Assembly (NCBI RefSeq): GCF_014692495.1 | Contig: NZ_JACOIJ010000002.1 | Span: 1-64,000 of the forward strand | DNA length: 64,000 bases | From: Sphingobacterium litopenaei | Lineage (GTDB): Bacteria > Bacteroidota > Bacteroidia > Sphingobacteriales > Sphingobacteriaceae | Reading direction: 5' to 3' | Shown: positions 8,306-16,335 of the stretch, piece by piece | How positions within the stretch are numbered: the stretch's first letter is position 1 | Layout of the letters: each line of letters opens with the position of its first letter | The notes under the pieces: model-generated | Database searches by the model: none | What the model saw: the letters and a program-made list of their open reading frames with translations, nothing else | Told to the model about the DNA's origin: nothing | Made by a program: the position numbers and the translations under genes

Positions 8306-9814
8306 GTGTCGGGCATAAAAAAATTCCTAAGTGATACCGTAATCTACGGATTGACTACTATTATCGCGCGTGTCTTAAATTTTCTACTAACGCCAGTTTT
8401 TCTTCGCAAGTTTGAGTCGTCCATCTACGGGATATTCACTAATTTATATTCTTATGCGGCCATGATTAATGCCATCTTGGCATTTGGTATGGAAACGACC
8501 TACTTCCGTTATTTGCAGCGTGTAGAAAAAGAAGATAAGGAAAAAGTCTTTAATAATAGTTTTATCGTGACGCTGTTTGCTACTGTAATATTCGTAGCGA
8601 CAATGTTCATCTTTGCGCAACCTATAGCATCTTTTATAAAATCTGTTGACCTCAATCCTGCTGAATATATCATTTTCGTAAAATTGTTTGCGGTTATTTT
8701 AGGTGCCGATGCCTTGGCGGTGGTTCCTTTTGCGCGTTTGCGTGCGGAAGGAAGACCTATCCGATATGGCGCCATTAAGATTGTCAATATTGGTGTATTG
8801 GTATTCTGTAATCTATTTTTGTTGTATTGGCTTCCGAGCTTGATAGATAAATATACATTTTGGCAAGAGCTTGCTGAAGGATGGTTTAGAGAAGGTTGGT
8901 TAGGTAATGTGTTTATTTCTAATTTGATAGCGAGTGTAGTTACATTAGCCTTGTTGATACCACAAATTGCTAAGTTTTCATTTAAGATTGATGCTGCTTT
9001 GATCAAAAGCATGATTAGTTATAGCTTCCCCATACTTATTGCAAACATTTCCTTTATTATTAATGAACATTTGGACAAAATGATGTTTCCAAAACTTGTT
9101 CCAACCACTGAGGGAGAACGGGATTTGGGAATCTATGGTGCTGTAGCAAAGATTGCGATTTTCCTTAATCTTTTTGTGACGGCATTTCGATTGGGAGCAG
9201 AACCATTTTTCTTTTCTTATGCGAAAAATGAAAATTCCAAGCAGGTGTATGCCAAAATAATGGAATATTTTATCATAGCGATGGTGATAGTAATGATAGG
9301 TCTCTGTGCAAATATTTCTTGGCTGAAGGATTTCATTCGAGGAGGGAAATTAGAAAGAGAAGTATATTGGTCTGGTTTACATATTGTGCCAATATTATTG
9401 TTTAATAATGTCCTTTTAGGAATTTATATGAATCTTTCTATTTGGTATAGATTATCTGATCAAACGAGATATGGATTATATATTTCAGGAGTTGGAGCGA
9501 TAATTACAGTAATATTAAATATTGTATTGATTCCAACTTATTCTTATGTAGGGGCAGCATTGTCTACTACACTTACCTATTTTGTAATGGTTACCCTTTC
9601 TTACATTCTAGGACAGAAGAATTATGCTATTCCGTACAATGTGATCAAAGCAGTAGGCTACATGTTGATATCTGTTGCCTCGACAGCTTTCATGTACTTT
9701 GTGTTGGACAATAATGTTTGGTTGAGCAATTTTCTGTTGGTGTTAGTGTTAGTATTTGTTTTTTATTTAGAAAGAAAATTTATTGTCAATATAACTGGTA
9801 AGATTAAAAAATAG
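8306..9814 (+). CDS. Polysaccharide flippase (MOP/Wzx-like) membrane protein
   Basis: A 502-residue integral membrane protein of the MOP exporter superfamily (polysaccharide biosynthesis/oligosaccharide flippase type). About 12-14 hydrophobic segments are visible, and the N-terminus has the family pattern FLSDTVIYGLTTIIARVLNFLLTPVFLRKF. Such proteins flip lipid-linked oligosaccharides across the inner membrane. The start is a GTG at 8306, 10 bases after the acylphosphatase stop; no ATG gives the conserved N-terminus. No glycosyltransferase genes are next to it, so it is not part of an obvious O-antigen or capsule cluster here and its cargo is unknown. Confidence 0.88.
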   Translation: MSGIKKFLSDTVIYGLTTIIARVLNFLLTPVFLRKFESSIYGIFTNLYSYAAMINAILAFGMETTYFRYLQRVEKEDKEKVFNNSFIVTLFATVIFVATMFIFAQPIASFIKSVDLNPAEYIIFVKLFAVILGADALAVVPFARLRAEGRPIRYGAIKIVNIGVLVFCNLFLLYWLPSLIDKYTFWQELAEGWFREGWLGNVFISNLIASVVTLALLIPQIAKFSFKIDAALIKSMISYSFPILIANISFIINEHLDKMMFPKLVPTTEGERDLGIYGAVAKIAIFLNLFVTAFRLGAEPFFFSYAKNENSKQVYAKIMEYFIIAMVIVMIGLCANISWLKDFIRGGKLEREVYWSGLHIVPILLFNNVLLGIYMNLSIWYRLSDQTRYGLYISGVGAIITVILNIVLIPTYSYVGAALSTTLTYFVMVTLSYILGQKNYAIPYNVIKAVGYMLISVASTAFMYFVLDNNVWLSNFLLVLVLVFVFYLERKFIVNITGKIKK

Positions 9815-9839
9815 TTATATATTAGAGGTTAATATATAA
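9815..9839. repeat. AT-rich inverted repeat in front of the outer-membrane protein gene
   Basis: Perfect 10-bp arms TTATATATTA / TAATATATAA with the 5-base loop GAGGT sit between the flippase stop (9814) and the ATG at 9847. The loop exposes a purine-rich stretch; a role in translation or mRNA stability is conjecture. Confidence 0.5.
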
Positions 9840-9846
9840 TTATTTT

Positions 9847-10383
9847 ATGAAGAGATTTTTACTTTCGATGATGATTCTTTCATCAATTTTTGGCGCCTTT
9901 GCCCAAAATCCCGAAGAACTGCCTAATTATAGAAAAAGTGATATTCTAATAGACCCATTCTGGCTTATTGGAGGTTTAGCATTAAATGCTTCTTATGAAC
10001 GATTGATCTCAGAAGATTCTGGGGTAGGAGCAAATGCTATTTTTGGATTCGGAGATAATCTTGAAGATTTTACGCAGATTTCACCTTTTTATAGAGCTTA
10101 TTTTGGAAGCAAATACGCTTCTGGGTTCTATGTAGAAGGTTTTGTTCCTATTACAATCAGTAGAGAATATGACAATGTATTCTGGACTGACGAAAGCAAC
10201 AGAGGTAAAAGTGCAGTGTATACTACAGGTGGATTGGGGTTTGGATTAGGAGGAAAATGGGTTGCAAAGAAAAAGTTTGTTTTTGAATTAAATCTGGGGA
10301 TAGCCCGAAAATTTATTGGAGATCGTGGGCCCGGAGATGCAGTGACGGGTAAAGGAATGATTGGTGTTGGTTTTGCCTTTTAA
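9847..10383 (+). CDS. Small exported outer-membrane beta-barrel-like protein
   Basis: A 178-residue protein with a clear signal peptide (MKRFLLSMMILSSIFGAFAQ). The remainder alternates short amphipathic strands and Gly-rich turns (GGLALNASYERL, GANAIFGFGDN, GLGFGLGGKW) and ends in GVGFAF with a terminal aromatic residue, as in small outer-membrane barrels of about eight strands. I recognise no enzyme motif. It resembles the uncharacterised DUF3575-like/porin-family proteins common in Bacteroidota, and the protein at 34671 in this window has a similar layout (LNLL...YERVL...GAAVNLR) without close identity. The function is unknown, perhaps structural. Confidence 0.75.
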   Translation: MKRFLLSMMILSSIFGAFAQNPEELPNYRKSDILIDPFWLIGGLALNASYERLISEDSGVGANAIFGFGDNLEDFTQISPFYRAYFGSKYASGFYVEGFVPITISREYDNVFWTDESNRGKSAVYTTGGLGFGLGGKWVAKKKFVFELNLGIARKFIGDRGPGDAVTGKGMIGVGFAF

Positions 10384-10390
10384 CAAAATA

Positions 10391-10417
10391 AAATAGCCGT
10401 TTTTTAGACGGCTATTT
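10391..10417. terminator. Bidirectional terminator overlapping the dusB stop
   Basis: The stem AAATAGCCGT / ACGGCTATTT (10391-10400 with 10408-10417) has a 7-base loop. It lies between the convergent outer-membrane protein gene and dusB; its right arm is inside the last codons of dusB. Confidence 0.75.
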
Positions 10418-11399
10418 CTGTAAAATTATATTTAATATCTTCTAAAACTTCTAAGATTTCTTGTTCGTTGGAAAGTCCCACTAATTTTACACGATAATCT
10501 TTGAAATTTGGAATGCCTTTGAAATAATTTGCATAGTGTCTGCGCATTTCGAAAATCCCTGTTTTGTTCCCTTTCCACTCGATGGATTTAATAAGGTGTG
10601 TTTTACAAACCTCCACACGTTCTGCAATCGTCGGCCCAGGTAATCTTTCTCCTGTGTTGAAGAAATGCTTGATTTCTCTGAAAATCCAAGGATAGCCAAT
10701 CGCCGCGCGCCCAATCATTATCCCGTCAACTTCAAATTCTTGACGCCAAGCTGCTGCTTTTTCGACAGAATCTACATCGCCATTCCCAAAAATCGGAATT
10801 TTAATACGTGGATTGCGTTTCACATCACGAATCATTGTCCAGTCCGCTTGCCCTTTGTACAATTGCGCTCTAGTACGACCGTGAATCGATAGTGCCTTGA
10901 TACCTACATCTTGCAATCTTTCTGCAACTTCGTATACATTTTTTGTATTATCATCCCAACCCAATCGTGTTTTTACAGTCACTGGCAAATGTGTAGCTTC
11001 AACTACCGCTTTGGTCATCGCAACCATTTTGTCGATGTCTTGTAAAAGTGAAGAACCTGCACCTTTACAAACCACTTTTTTTACGGGACAGCCGTAATTA
11101 ATATCGATCAAATCCGGATTTGCTTTGGTACATATTTCCGTAGATTGACGCATACTTTCGATATCACCGCCGAAAATTTGAATGCCAATAGGTCGTTCAT
11201 ATTCAAAAATATCCAATTTTTGAAGTGATTTTGCAGCATCACGAATTAACCCTTCTGAGGATATAAATTCTGTATACATCAAATCAACACCATTTTGCTT
11301 GCACACATAACGAAAGGGAGGATCGCTCACATCTTCCATTGGAGCTAACAACAAAGGAAACTCAACAAGGTCAATATTTTCACCAATTTTTACAGACAT
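10404..11399 (-). CDS. dusB: tRNA-dihydrouridine synthase
   Basis: A FMN-dependent TIM-barrel enzyme that reduces uridines in the tRNA D-loop. Motifs: LLAPMEDVSDPPFRYVC at the start, INYGCPVKKVVCKGAGSSLL carrying the catalytic Cys, VTVKTRLGW, SIHGRTRAQLYKGQADW, and FGNGDV plus GIMIGRAAIGYPW for flavin phosphate binding. I chose the ATG at 11399 (MSVKIGEN), 331 residues. The frame stays open five codons further upstream, but a -7 box TACTTTTG (11404-11411, minus strand) lies only 4 bases before this ATG, which implies a leaderless message. One of the two dyad operators upstream (11437-11449) falls near the expected -33 position of this promoter. Confidence 0.95.
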   Translation of the reverse strand: MSVKIGENIDLVEFPLLLAPMEDVSDPPFRYVCKQNGVDLMYTEFISSEGLIRDAAKSLQKLDIFEYERPIGIQIFGGDIESMRQSTEICTKANPDLIDINYGCPVKKVVCKGAGSSLLQDIDKMVAMTKAVVEATHLPVTVKTRLGWDDNTKNVYEVAERLQDVGIKALSIHGRTRAQLYKGQADWTMIRDVKRNPRIKIPIFGNGDVDSVEKAAAWRQEFEVDGIMIGRAAIGYPWIFREIKHFFNTGERLPGPTIAERVEVCKTHLIKSIEWKGNKTGIFEMRRHYANYFKGIPNFKDYRVKLVGLSNEQEILEVLEDIKYNFTEIAV

Positions 11400-11436
11400 G
11401 ATGCAAAAGTACATATAAATTTATAAAATATTAAAG

Positions 11437-11487
11437 GCAACAATGTTGCGTTAATATATTATTTATATATTTGCAACATTGTTGCAA
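11437..11487. promoter_or_regulatory. Paired 7-1-7-type dyad operators with promoter (Fur/Zur-like)
   Basis: Two closely related dyads lie in the dusB/lipoprotein gap: GCAACA-A-TGTTGC (11437-11449) and TTGCAACA-T-TGTTGCAA (11471-11487), with centres 36 bp apart. The single-base spacer and 7-bp arms of the second match the geometry of Fur-family (Fur, Zur, PerR) sites. A rightward -7 box TATATTTG (11466-11473) overlaps the second dyad, and a TTG at 11446-11448 inside the first could be its -33 element (17-base spacer, slightly short). Bound repressor would cover both promoter elements of the lipoprotein gene. The identity of the regulator is inferred. Confidence 0.7.
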
Positions 11488-11523
11488 CAACTTAGTTTAA
11501 TGTTTATTATCAATTAAAAAATT

Positions 11524-12210
11524 ATGTTAAGAAAAATCACAATCAATTTGTATGCTGTATTATGTGTAATTGGTGTTTTGACATCTTGTGATAACAAAGA
11601 AGATTACACTGCTGACCTAGATCTAAGTAGATCTGAATTAATTTTTACACCTGTCTTAGGGGATGATGTGCTTCCCCATGGAGATCATTTTCATGGATTA
11701 GATAATGGAATTTTGGGGCAACCCTTGGTCTTGAAATTTGATAAAACTACACCACCTATTAATAACGTAGCTAAAATAAAAGCTGATGTAGCTTACAAAA
11801 TTGAGCTCAAGACATGGGATAAAGAGGGTAATGAGATCCAAGATAATTTTATAAAAAATAAAGTGACTGCTGATAAGTATAAGGCTTTCTTACAAGGTGG
11901 GAATTTTATTCTAAATCAAAATTCTGAAACTGATCAAGGGGCGTTGTTTGTTCCTCGTGAAAAAAAATATGGAGATGGAAATGATGTTGTAGGAAAATAT
12001 GAAGTAACTGGTGTGTTATCTTATTTTATTCTCGGAAAAGATAATGTGTCAAAAACTCCGAAAAAACTAAAATATGTACTTCGAGAACTGAAAGATGGTG
12101 AAAAGTCTAAAATTGAACGAGGAGATTGGAATAGGGACGATTACGAAAAGGCTTTCGTAGGAAAAAATATATTAGAGTTAAATTTCGAACTACAAGTCGA
12201 GGATAAATAA
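11524..12210 (+). CDS. Lipoprotein with His-rich HGDHFHG motif, possible zinc protein
   Basis: A 228-residue exported lipoprotein: a hydrophobic N-terminus with lipobox LTSC (Cys22) followed by DNKED. Near the mature N-terminus is PHGDHFHG (His52, His55, His57), the type of His cluster found in metal-binding surface or periplasmic proteins. The remainder is beta-rich and charged (DVAYKIELKTWDKEGNEIQDNF), without a family I can name. The two dyads at its promoter suggest control by a Fur-family metal regulator. Together these make a zinc-starvation lipoprotein plausible, but the metal and role are inferred. It ends against trpC at a bidirectional terminator. Confidence 0.75.
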   Translation: MLRKITINLYAVLCVIGVLTSCDNKEDYTADLDLSRSELIFTPVLGDDVLPHGDHFHGLDNGILGQPLVLKFDKTTPPINNVAKIKADVAYKIELKTWDKEGNEIQDNFIKNKVTADKYKAFLQGGNFILNQNSETDQGALFVPREKKYGDGNDVVGKYEVTGVLSYFILGKDNVSKTPKKLKYVLRELKDGEKSKIERGDWNRDDYEKAFVGKNILELNFELQVEDK

Positions 12211-12219
12211 TTTTTGTTA

Positions 12220-12246
12220 AAAGGAGAAGTGTATCACTTCTCCTTT
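12220..12246. terminator. Bidirectional terminator between the lipoprotein gene and trpC
   Basis: A 12-bp perfect stem AAAGGAGAAGTG / CACTTCTCCTTT (12220-12231 with 12235-12246), 3-base loop. It lies 9 bases after the lipoprotein stop and 1 base beyond the trpC stop codon. Confidence 0.85.
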
Positions 12247-12247
12247 A

Positions 12248-13030
12248 TTATAATAAATTGACAAATTCTTTAATAGCTGCGGCTGGATCATGAGTTTTCA
12301 TAAAATTTTCGCCGATCAAAAAGCTATTAAATCCTTTAGATTTTAAATCTTTTATAGTTTCTGCATCCGAAATTCCGCTTTCTGACACTTTGATATAATT
12401 ATCAGGGATTTTGTTTACCAAATCATATGAATGATCTAGGGATACAGAAAAATCTTTTAAATTACGGTTGTTGACCCCGATAGCATCTATGGTTGGAAAA
12501 ATATTTTGAACCAATTCTTCCTCATTGTGTACTTCAAGAAGCACGTTTAAACCTAAAGATTTTGCGTAAGTTGAAAATTCTTCGATCTCTGCAGGAGTAA
12601 GACATGCCGCTATCAACAATATGATGTCTGCACCGTAAGCTTTTGCTTCAGCGATTTGGTATCTGTCCACGATAAATTCCTTGCGCAATAACGGAATAGT
12701 CAATACCGCTCTTGCTTTTGTCAAATCTTCCAACGAACCTTGAAAGAAATCTGCGTCGGTCAAAACCGAAATAGCTGAAGCTCCTGCATTTTGATAACCT
12801 AAAACGACTTCTTCTACAGATGAGTGTCCATTTATTAATCCTTTGGAAGGCGAAGCACGCTTATATTCTGCGATTATTCCCGTTCTATCGGCATGCAGTA
12901 CAGAATCTTTTACGGAATAGCACGTTCTCTCGAATAATGGATAAGTGGTCAATTCTTGTAAAGAAACCTTAGCCTTAGCTGCAGCTACTTCTTGTTTTTT
13001 TCTTTCTACGATTGTATCTAAAATAGTCAT
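12248..13030 (-). CDS. trpC: Indole-3-glycerol phosphate synthase
   Basis: Converts carboxyphenylaminodeoxyribulose phosphate to indole-3-glycerol phosphate in tryptophan synthesis. The 260-residue monofunctional TIM barrel has IIAEYKRASPSKG (catalytic Glu and Lys), SVLTDADFFQGS, PLLRKEFIVDRYQI (catalytic Lys), LLEVHNEEEL, GVNNRNLKDF, and SESGI with the phosphate-binding FLIGENFM. It is the third gene of trpE-trpG-trpC and starts 3 bases after the trpG stop. No trpF fusion is present. A terminator follows at once, so trpD, trpF, trpB and trpA must lie elsewhere. Confidence 0.96.
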   Translation of the reverse strand: MTILDTIVERKKQEVAAAKAKVSLQELTTYPLFERTCYSVKDSVLHADRTGIIAEYKRASPSKGLINGHSSVEEVVLGYQNAGASAISVLTDADFFQGSLEDLTKARAVLTIPLLRKEFIVDRYQIAEAKAYGADIILLIAACLTPAEIEEFSTYAKSLGLNVLLEVHNEEELVQNIFPTIDAIGVNNRNLKDFSVSLDHSYDLVNKIPDNYIKVSESGISDAETIKDLKSKGFNSFLIGENFMKTHDPAAAIKEFVNLL

Positions 13031-13033
13031 AGC

Positions 13034-13777
13034 TTATTTTAACCAGTTAGCAATAAGTAATTTACCGTTGTCAGTCAGCACAGATTCTGGATGGAATTGC
13101 ATCCCACGTACATCATATTCTTTATGCGCTAAGGCCATAATAATTCCGTTGTCGTCCACTGCAGTCACGTGTAGTGAATCCGGCAAGGTATTCGGGTCTA
13201 CAGCCCAAGAGTGATAACGTCCTATTTTAGAATCTTTAGGAAAGTTTTTAAACAGCTTTTCTGATTTATCAGTGACTTTAATCGATGTAGCTACCCCATG
13301 CAAAGGTTTTGGAAGATTGAATAACGTTCCACCGAAAACTTCCGCAATAGCTTGTTGCCCAAGACAAATCCCTAAAATACTCTTAGTAGGTGCGTATCTA
13401 CGGATAACTTCCATCAAGAATCCAGCCTCTTCGGGAATACCAGGGCCTGGAGACAATAATATTTTGTCAAATTGTTCTACATAATCCAGTTCAAACTTAT
13501 CATTACGAACCACGACGTATTCGTACTTCAGTTCTTGTAAAAGGTGAACAAGATTATATGTAAATGAATCATAGTTGTCTATGACCAATATTTTATTTGC
13601 TTTCATCTTATCTGAAACTACTTCATTCTTTAAAATCGAATCGATTTTTTCAAATGTTTCTGCTTTTTTGACGTATTGTTTTTTTAATTCTTCCAATTCG
13701 TTGATGCGCTCTTCTATAGTCGCTATCGAATCATTGAAATGTTTTTTGTCGGTACAATATTCTAACGGACGTATCAT
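13034..13777 (-). CDS. trpG: Anthranilate synthase component II (glutaminase) with N-terminal extension
   Basis: The glutamine amidotransferase subunit that supplies ammonia to TrpE. The class I amidotransferase domain begins at KILVIDNYDSFTYNLVHLL (about residue 62) and has LSPGPG, the nucleophile elbow GICLGQQ (Cys138) and MQFHPES (His229, Glu231). The frame continues 57 residues upstream of the conventional start (ATG at 13606) through a charged, probably coiled-coil stretch (IEERINELEELKKQYVKKAE). Its first ATG overlaps the trpE stop as ATGA (13774-13777). That overlap argues for the long form, 247 residues; the short form would leave 168 bases between the genes. The extension could be an internal linker peptide or a once-separate small gene. 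Confidence 0.92.
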   Translation of the reverse strand: MIRPLEYCTDKKHFNDSIATIEERINELEELKKQYVKKAETFEKIDSILKNEVVSDKMKANKILVIDNYDSFTYNLVHLLQELKYEYVVVRNDKFELDYVEQFDKILLSPGPGIPEEAGFLMEVIRRYAPTKSILGICLGQQAIAEVFGGTLFNLPKPLHGVATSIKVTDKSEKLFKNFPKDSKIGRYHSWAVDPNTLPDSLHVTAVDDNGIIMALAHKEYDVRGMQFHPESVLTDNGKLLIANWLK

Positions 13778-15177
13778 ATATTTTGCGCTAAATCTAAAGC
13801 TCTGCGTAATGCTGCTATTTTATTATTTACTTCTTGAAGTTCTTTTTCTGGGTCGGAATCCAATACAATTCCTGCACCTGCTTGATAATGTAATACATTC
13901 TTTTTACTCAAGAAAGAACGAATCATAATAGCGTGGTTAAAATCGCCATTGAAGCCCATATATCCCAAAGCTCCTGAATAGAATGAACGTTGTAAGCCTT
14001 CGTATCTATCGATAAGTGTCAGGGCCATATGTTTAGGTGCGCCAGAAAGTGTTCCAGCAGGATAAGTATCACCCACCACATCAAAAGGATTGGCATTTTC
14101 TTTTAATTTCCCTGATACTTTTGATACCAAATGGATAATATGCGAATAATACTGTGCTTCTTTGTAGGATTTTACTTCTACACTATGACAATGTCTACTC
14201 AAATCATTTCTGGCCAAATCAACTAACATGACGTGCTCAGCGGATTCTTTAGGGTCATTCTTTAAGGATTCTGCAATTTTTTCGTCTTCTTCTAAATTAC
14301 CTGTACGTTTGAATGTACCGGCAATAGGATAGATGGTAGCTTCTCCTTTTTTGATGGTAATTTGTGCTTCTGGTGATGAACCAAATAATTTGAAATCACC
14401 ATAATCGAAATAAAATAAATAAGGAGACGGGTTAATGGAACGAAGGGCGCGGTAAACATTAAATTCGTCACCTGCGAAAGGCGTAGAAAAACCTCTTGAT
14501 GGTACAATTTGGAATACATCTCCGCGCTGGATATGTACTTTCATTTTTTCGACTAATGCTTTGAATTCATCGTCAGTCATATTCGAAGATTCACTTCCTT
14601 TTACCTCAAAAGAATATTCTGGGAAGTTTTTGTTTTGAATCAAATATTCCAAACGGGTTAAGTCTGATTCTTCATTTTCCAAAAGATTCTCGAAAATGTA
14701 CAATTGGTTTCGGAAATGGTCAATGGCAATAACATATTTGTAGATATGATATTGCATAAAAGGAATATGGCGAGCTTCATTTGTGGTGGCAGTCAACTTG
14801 ATGTCTTCAAAATGTTCCACAGCGTCAAATGTAAAATAGCCAAAAAGACCATTTGAAATCACATTAACTTCAGGCAACTCTATACTATCAAAAGCTTGTC
14901 TGAATGTCGATACTTCCTCTCGAAGATTGATATCAGCAGCTTTTTTGATTTGTTTAACTTGATTTGGATACGAAATAGTTAACTCTTCTTCATTTAAAGT
15001 TATGCCGCCAATTTGCTGACAACAGATATAGCTAATGTTGTTGTCGCGACTATGGTATTCGGAACTCTCTAATAAAAGACTATTAGGAAACGTATCCCTT
15101 AATCTTAAATAAATACTTACTGGCGTGGTCGTATCAGCAAGTATTTTTTTATAATTAGTTTTAAATGAGTATCTCAT
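13774..15177 (-). CDS. trpE: Anthranilate synthase component I
   Basis: Makes anthranilate from chorismate with TrpG. The 467-residue chorismate-binding enzyme has a distinct N-terminal domain and the catalytic half: VHIQRGDVFQIVPSR, SPEAQITIKKGEATIYPIAGT, HVMLVDLARNDLSR, the DVVGDTYPAGTLSGAPK signature, and GALGYMGFNGDFNHAIMIR plus QAGAGIVLDSDPEKE at the C-terminus. The Trp-feedback element LLESSE sits near residue 34. It is the first structural gene behind the Trp leader peptide and attenuator, and its stop overlaps the trpG start by ATGA. The close relative PabB is less likely, given the Trp leader and trpC. Confidence 0.96.
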   Translation of the reverse strand: MRYSFKTNYKKILADTTTPVSIYLRLRDTFPNSLLLESSEYHSRDNNISYICCQQIGGITLNEEELTISYPNQVKQIKKAADINLREEVSTFRQAFDSIELPEVNVISNGLFGYFTFDAVEHFEDIKLTATTNEARHIPFMQYHIYKYVIAIDHFRNQLYIFENLLENEESDLTRLEYLIQNKNFPEYSFEVKGSESSNMTDDEFKALVEKMKVHIQRGDVFQIVPSRGFSTPFAGDEFNVYRALRSINPSPYLFYFDYGDFKLFGSSPEAQITIKKGEATIYPIAGTFKRTGNLEEDEKIAESLKNDPKESAEHVMLVDLARNDLSRHCHSVEVKSYKEAQYYSHIIHLVSKVSGKLKENANPFDVVGDTYPAGTLSGAPKHMALTLIDRYEGLQRSFYSGALGYMGFNGDFNHAIMIRSFLSKKNVLHYQAGAGIVLDSDPEKELQEVNNKIAALRRALDLAQNI

Positions 15178-15203
15178 ATTTTTTAAAATGTTGTCAATAA
15201 TAA

Positions 15204-15234
15204 TAAAAAAGCCCGATGTATTTACATCGGGCTT
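15204..15234 (-). terminator. trp attenuator terminator
   Basis: Minus-strand hairpin AAGCCCGATGTA / TACATCGGGCTT (15234-15223 with 15220-15209) followed by six T's, inside the trpE leader 27 bases before the trpE ATG. Its 5' arm (CCCGATGT) can instead pair with GCATCGGG at 15300-15293, which forms the last codons of the leader peptide; this alternative prevents termination. Confidence 0.9.
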
Positions 15235-15289
15235 AAATGGTTTTGGTTGATTTAATAAAAATGTTCTATCTTAGAATACCAATAAGTCA

Positions 15290-15349
15290 TTACCCGATGC
15301 TTTTCGCTTCAGGCCACCACCACAATTGATATGTAAAATTCGTTTTCAT
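15290..15349 (-). CDS. trpL: Tryptophan leader peptide
   Basis: A 19-codon frame MKTNFTYQLWWWPEAKSIG with three consecutive TGG codons (15322-15314 on the minus strand), placed between the promoter region and the attenuator hairpin of trpE. When charged tRNA-Trp is scarce, a ribosome stalled on the Trp codons leaves GCATCGGG (the Ser-Ile-Gly codons, 12 bases further on) free to pair with the terminator's 5' arm, so trpEGC is transcribed. When Trp is abundant, the ribosome reaches the stop and masks that segment, so the terminator forms. The logic is that of the classical trp leader, reduced to one switch helix. It is too short for ordinary gene callers. Confidence 0.9.
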   Translation of the reverse strand: MKTNFTYQLWWWPEAKSIG

Positions 15350-15353
15350 TTAT

Positions 15354-15370
15354 ATTACAAATATTGTAAT
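15354..15370. promoter_or_regulatory. Dyad at the trp leader promoter region
   Basis: ATTACAA-ATA-TTGTAAT is a perfect dyad (7-bp arms, 3-base centre) ending 5 bases upstream of the leader-peptide ATG. On the minus strand it contains AATATTTG, one mismatch from the -7 consensus; a second AATATTTG lies further upstream. It may be an operator overlapping the promoter, or chance in AT-rich DNA. Confidence 0.35.
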
Positions 15371-15425
15371 TATTTTTATACAATCAAATATTATTTAATA
15401 AAAAAATAAAAAATCATCAAAATGA

Positions 15426-16103
15426 TTAATCATTTAATAAGTCAGGTCTTCTTTCCTTAGTACGTAATAACTGTTGTTCATCACGCCATTCATTAATTTT
15501 TGCTTCATTTCCACTCAACAAAATATCTGGAACACGAAGTCCTCTCCACTCTGCAGGACGCGTATAAATAGGAGCATCCAATAAACCGTCTTGAAAAGAA
15601 TCCGATAATGCTGACGTCTCATCGGATAATACGCCTGGAATCAAACGTATTACTGCGTCTACCACTATAGCCGCTGGTAATTCTCCTCCTGACAAAACGT
15701 AATCGCCTATCGAAATTTCTTTTGTAACAAAAACGTCGCGAATGCGCTGGTCTATCCCTTTATAATGACCGCAAAGTATGATAATATTCTGTTTGGTGGA
15801 AAGATCATTTGCAATTCCTTGATTTAAGGTTACTCCATCAGGAGTCATGTAAATAATATCATCGTAGTCACGTTCACTTTTTAACTTTTCAATACAAAGA
15901 GCAAAGGGTTCGATTTGCATCACCATGCCCGATCCACCACCATAAGGATAATCATCTACAGATTTGTGCTTATTAAAAGCATAGTCACGAAGATTGTGGA
16001 CATGAATTTCTGCTAATCCTTTTTTCTGCGCGCGCTGAAGAATAGAATGCGCAAAAGGACTTTCTAATAAGGAGGGTAAAACCGTAATGATATCAAATCT
16101 CAT
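15426..16103 (-). CDS. trmD: tRNA (guanine-N1-)-methyltransferase
   Basis: Methylates G37 of tRNAs next to the anticodon using S-adenosylmethionine, which prevents frameshifting. The 225-residue SPOUT enzyme has [24 protein letters not shown] (residues 111-120), and the knot motif [14 protein letters not shown] (131-144) with [21 protein letters not shown]. In many bacteria it lies in rpsP-rimM-trmD-rplS; here rpsP and rimM are about 37 kb away on the other strand. A -7 box TATCTTTG (16108-16115, minus strand) ends 4 bases before the ATG, consistent with a leaderless message. Confidence 0.96.
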   Translation of the reverse strand: MRFDIITVLPSLLESPFAHSILQRAQKKGLAEIHVHNLRDYAFNKHKSVDDYPYGGGSGMVMQIEPFALCIEKLKSERDYDDIIYMTPDGVTLNQGIANDLSTKQNIIILCGHYKGIDQRIRDVFVTKEISIGDYVLSGGELPAAIVVDAVIRLIPGVLSDETSALSDSFQDGLLDAPIYTRPAEWRGLRVPDILLSGNEAKINEWRDEQQLLRTKERRPDLLND

Positions 16104-16335
16104 GGTACAAAGATAGAAAAGATTGTAATGTTATGTGGATGTCATTAGAAATGGATTTTAATAATACGACATACAAATATGAAAATTTTGTTTAAAATAT
16201 GATGTTCCAAATATTATTCTGTTTATTGTTTGTTTTTTCGAATCTATGTTAACAGAAGGATTGTTTGCATAATTTTTAGTTAGTATAGGCTTTTTGTTGA
16301 GGATTGCTAAGCAAAATGTTTTTTTGTTAAAAAAC

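Noticed and set aside
8509..9012. 167-codon open frame antisense to the flippase gene
   Set aside because: It runs exactly opposite to a hydrophobic membrane protein, with no start context or family resemblance; a shadow of the real gene.
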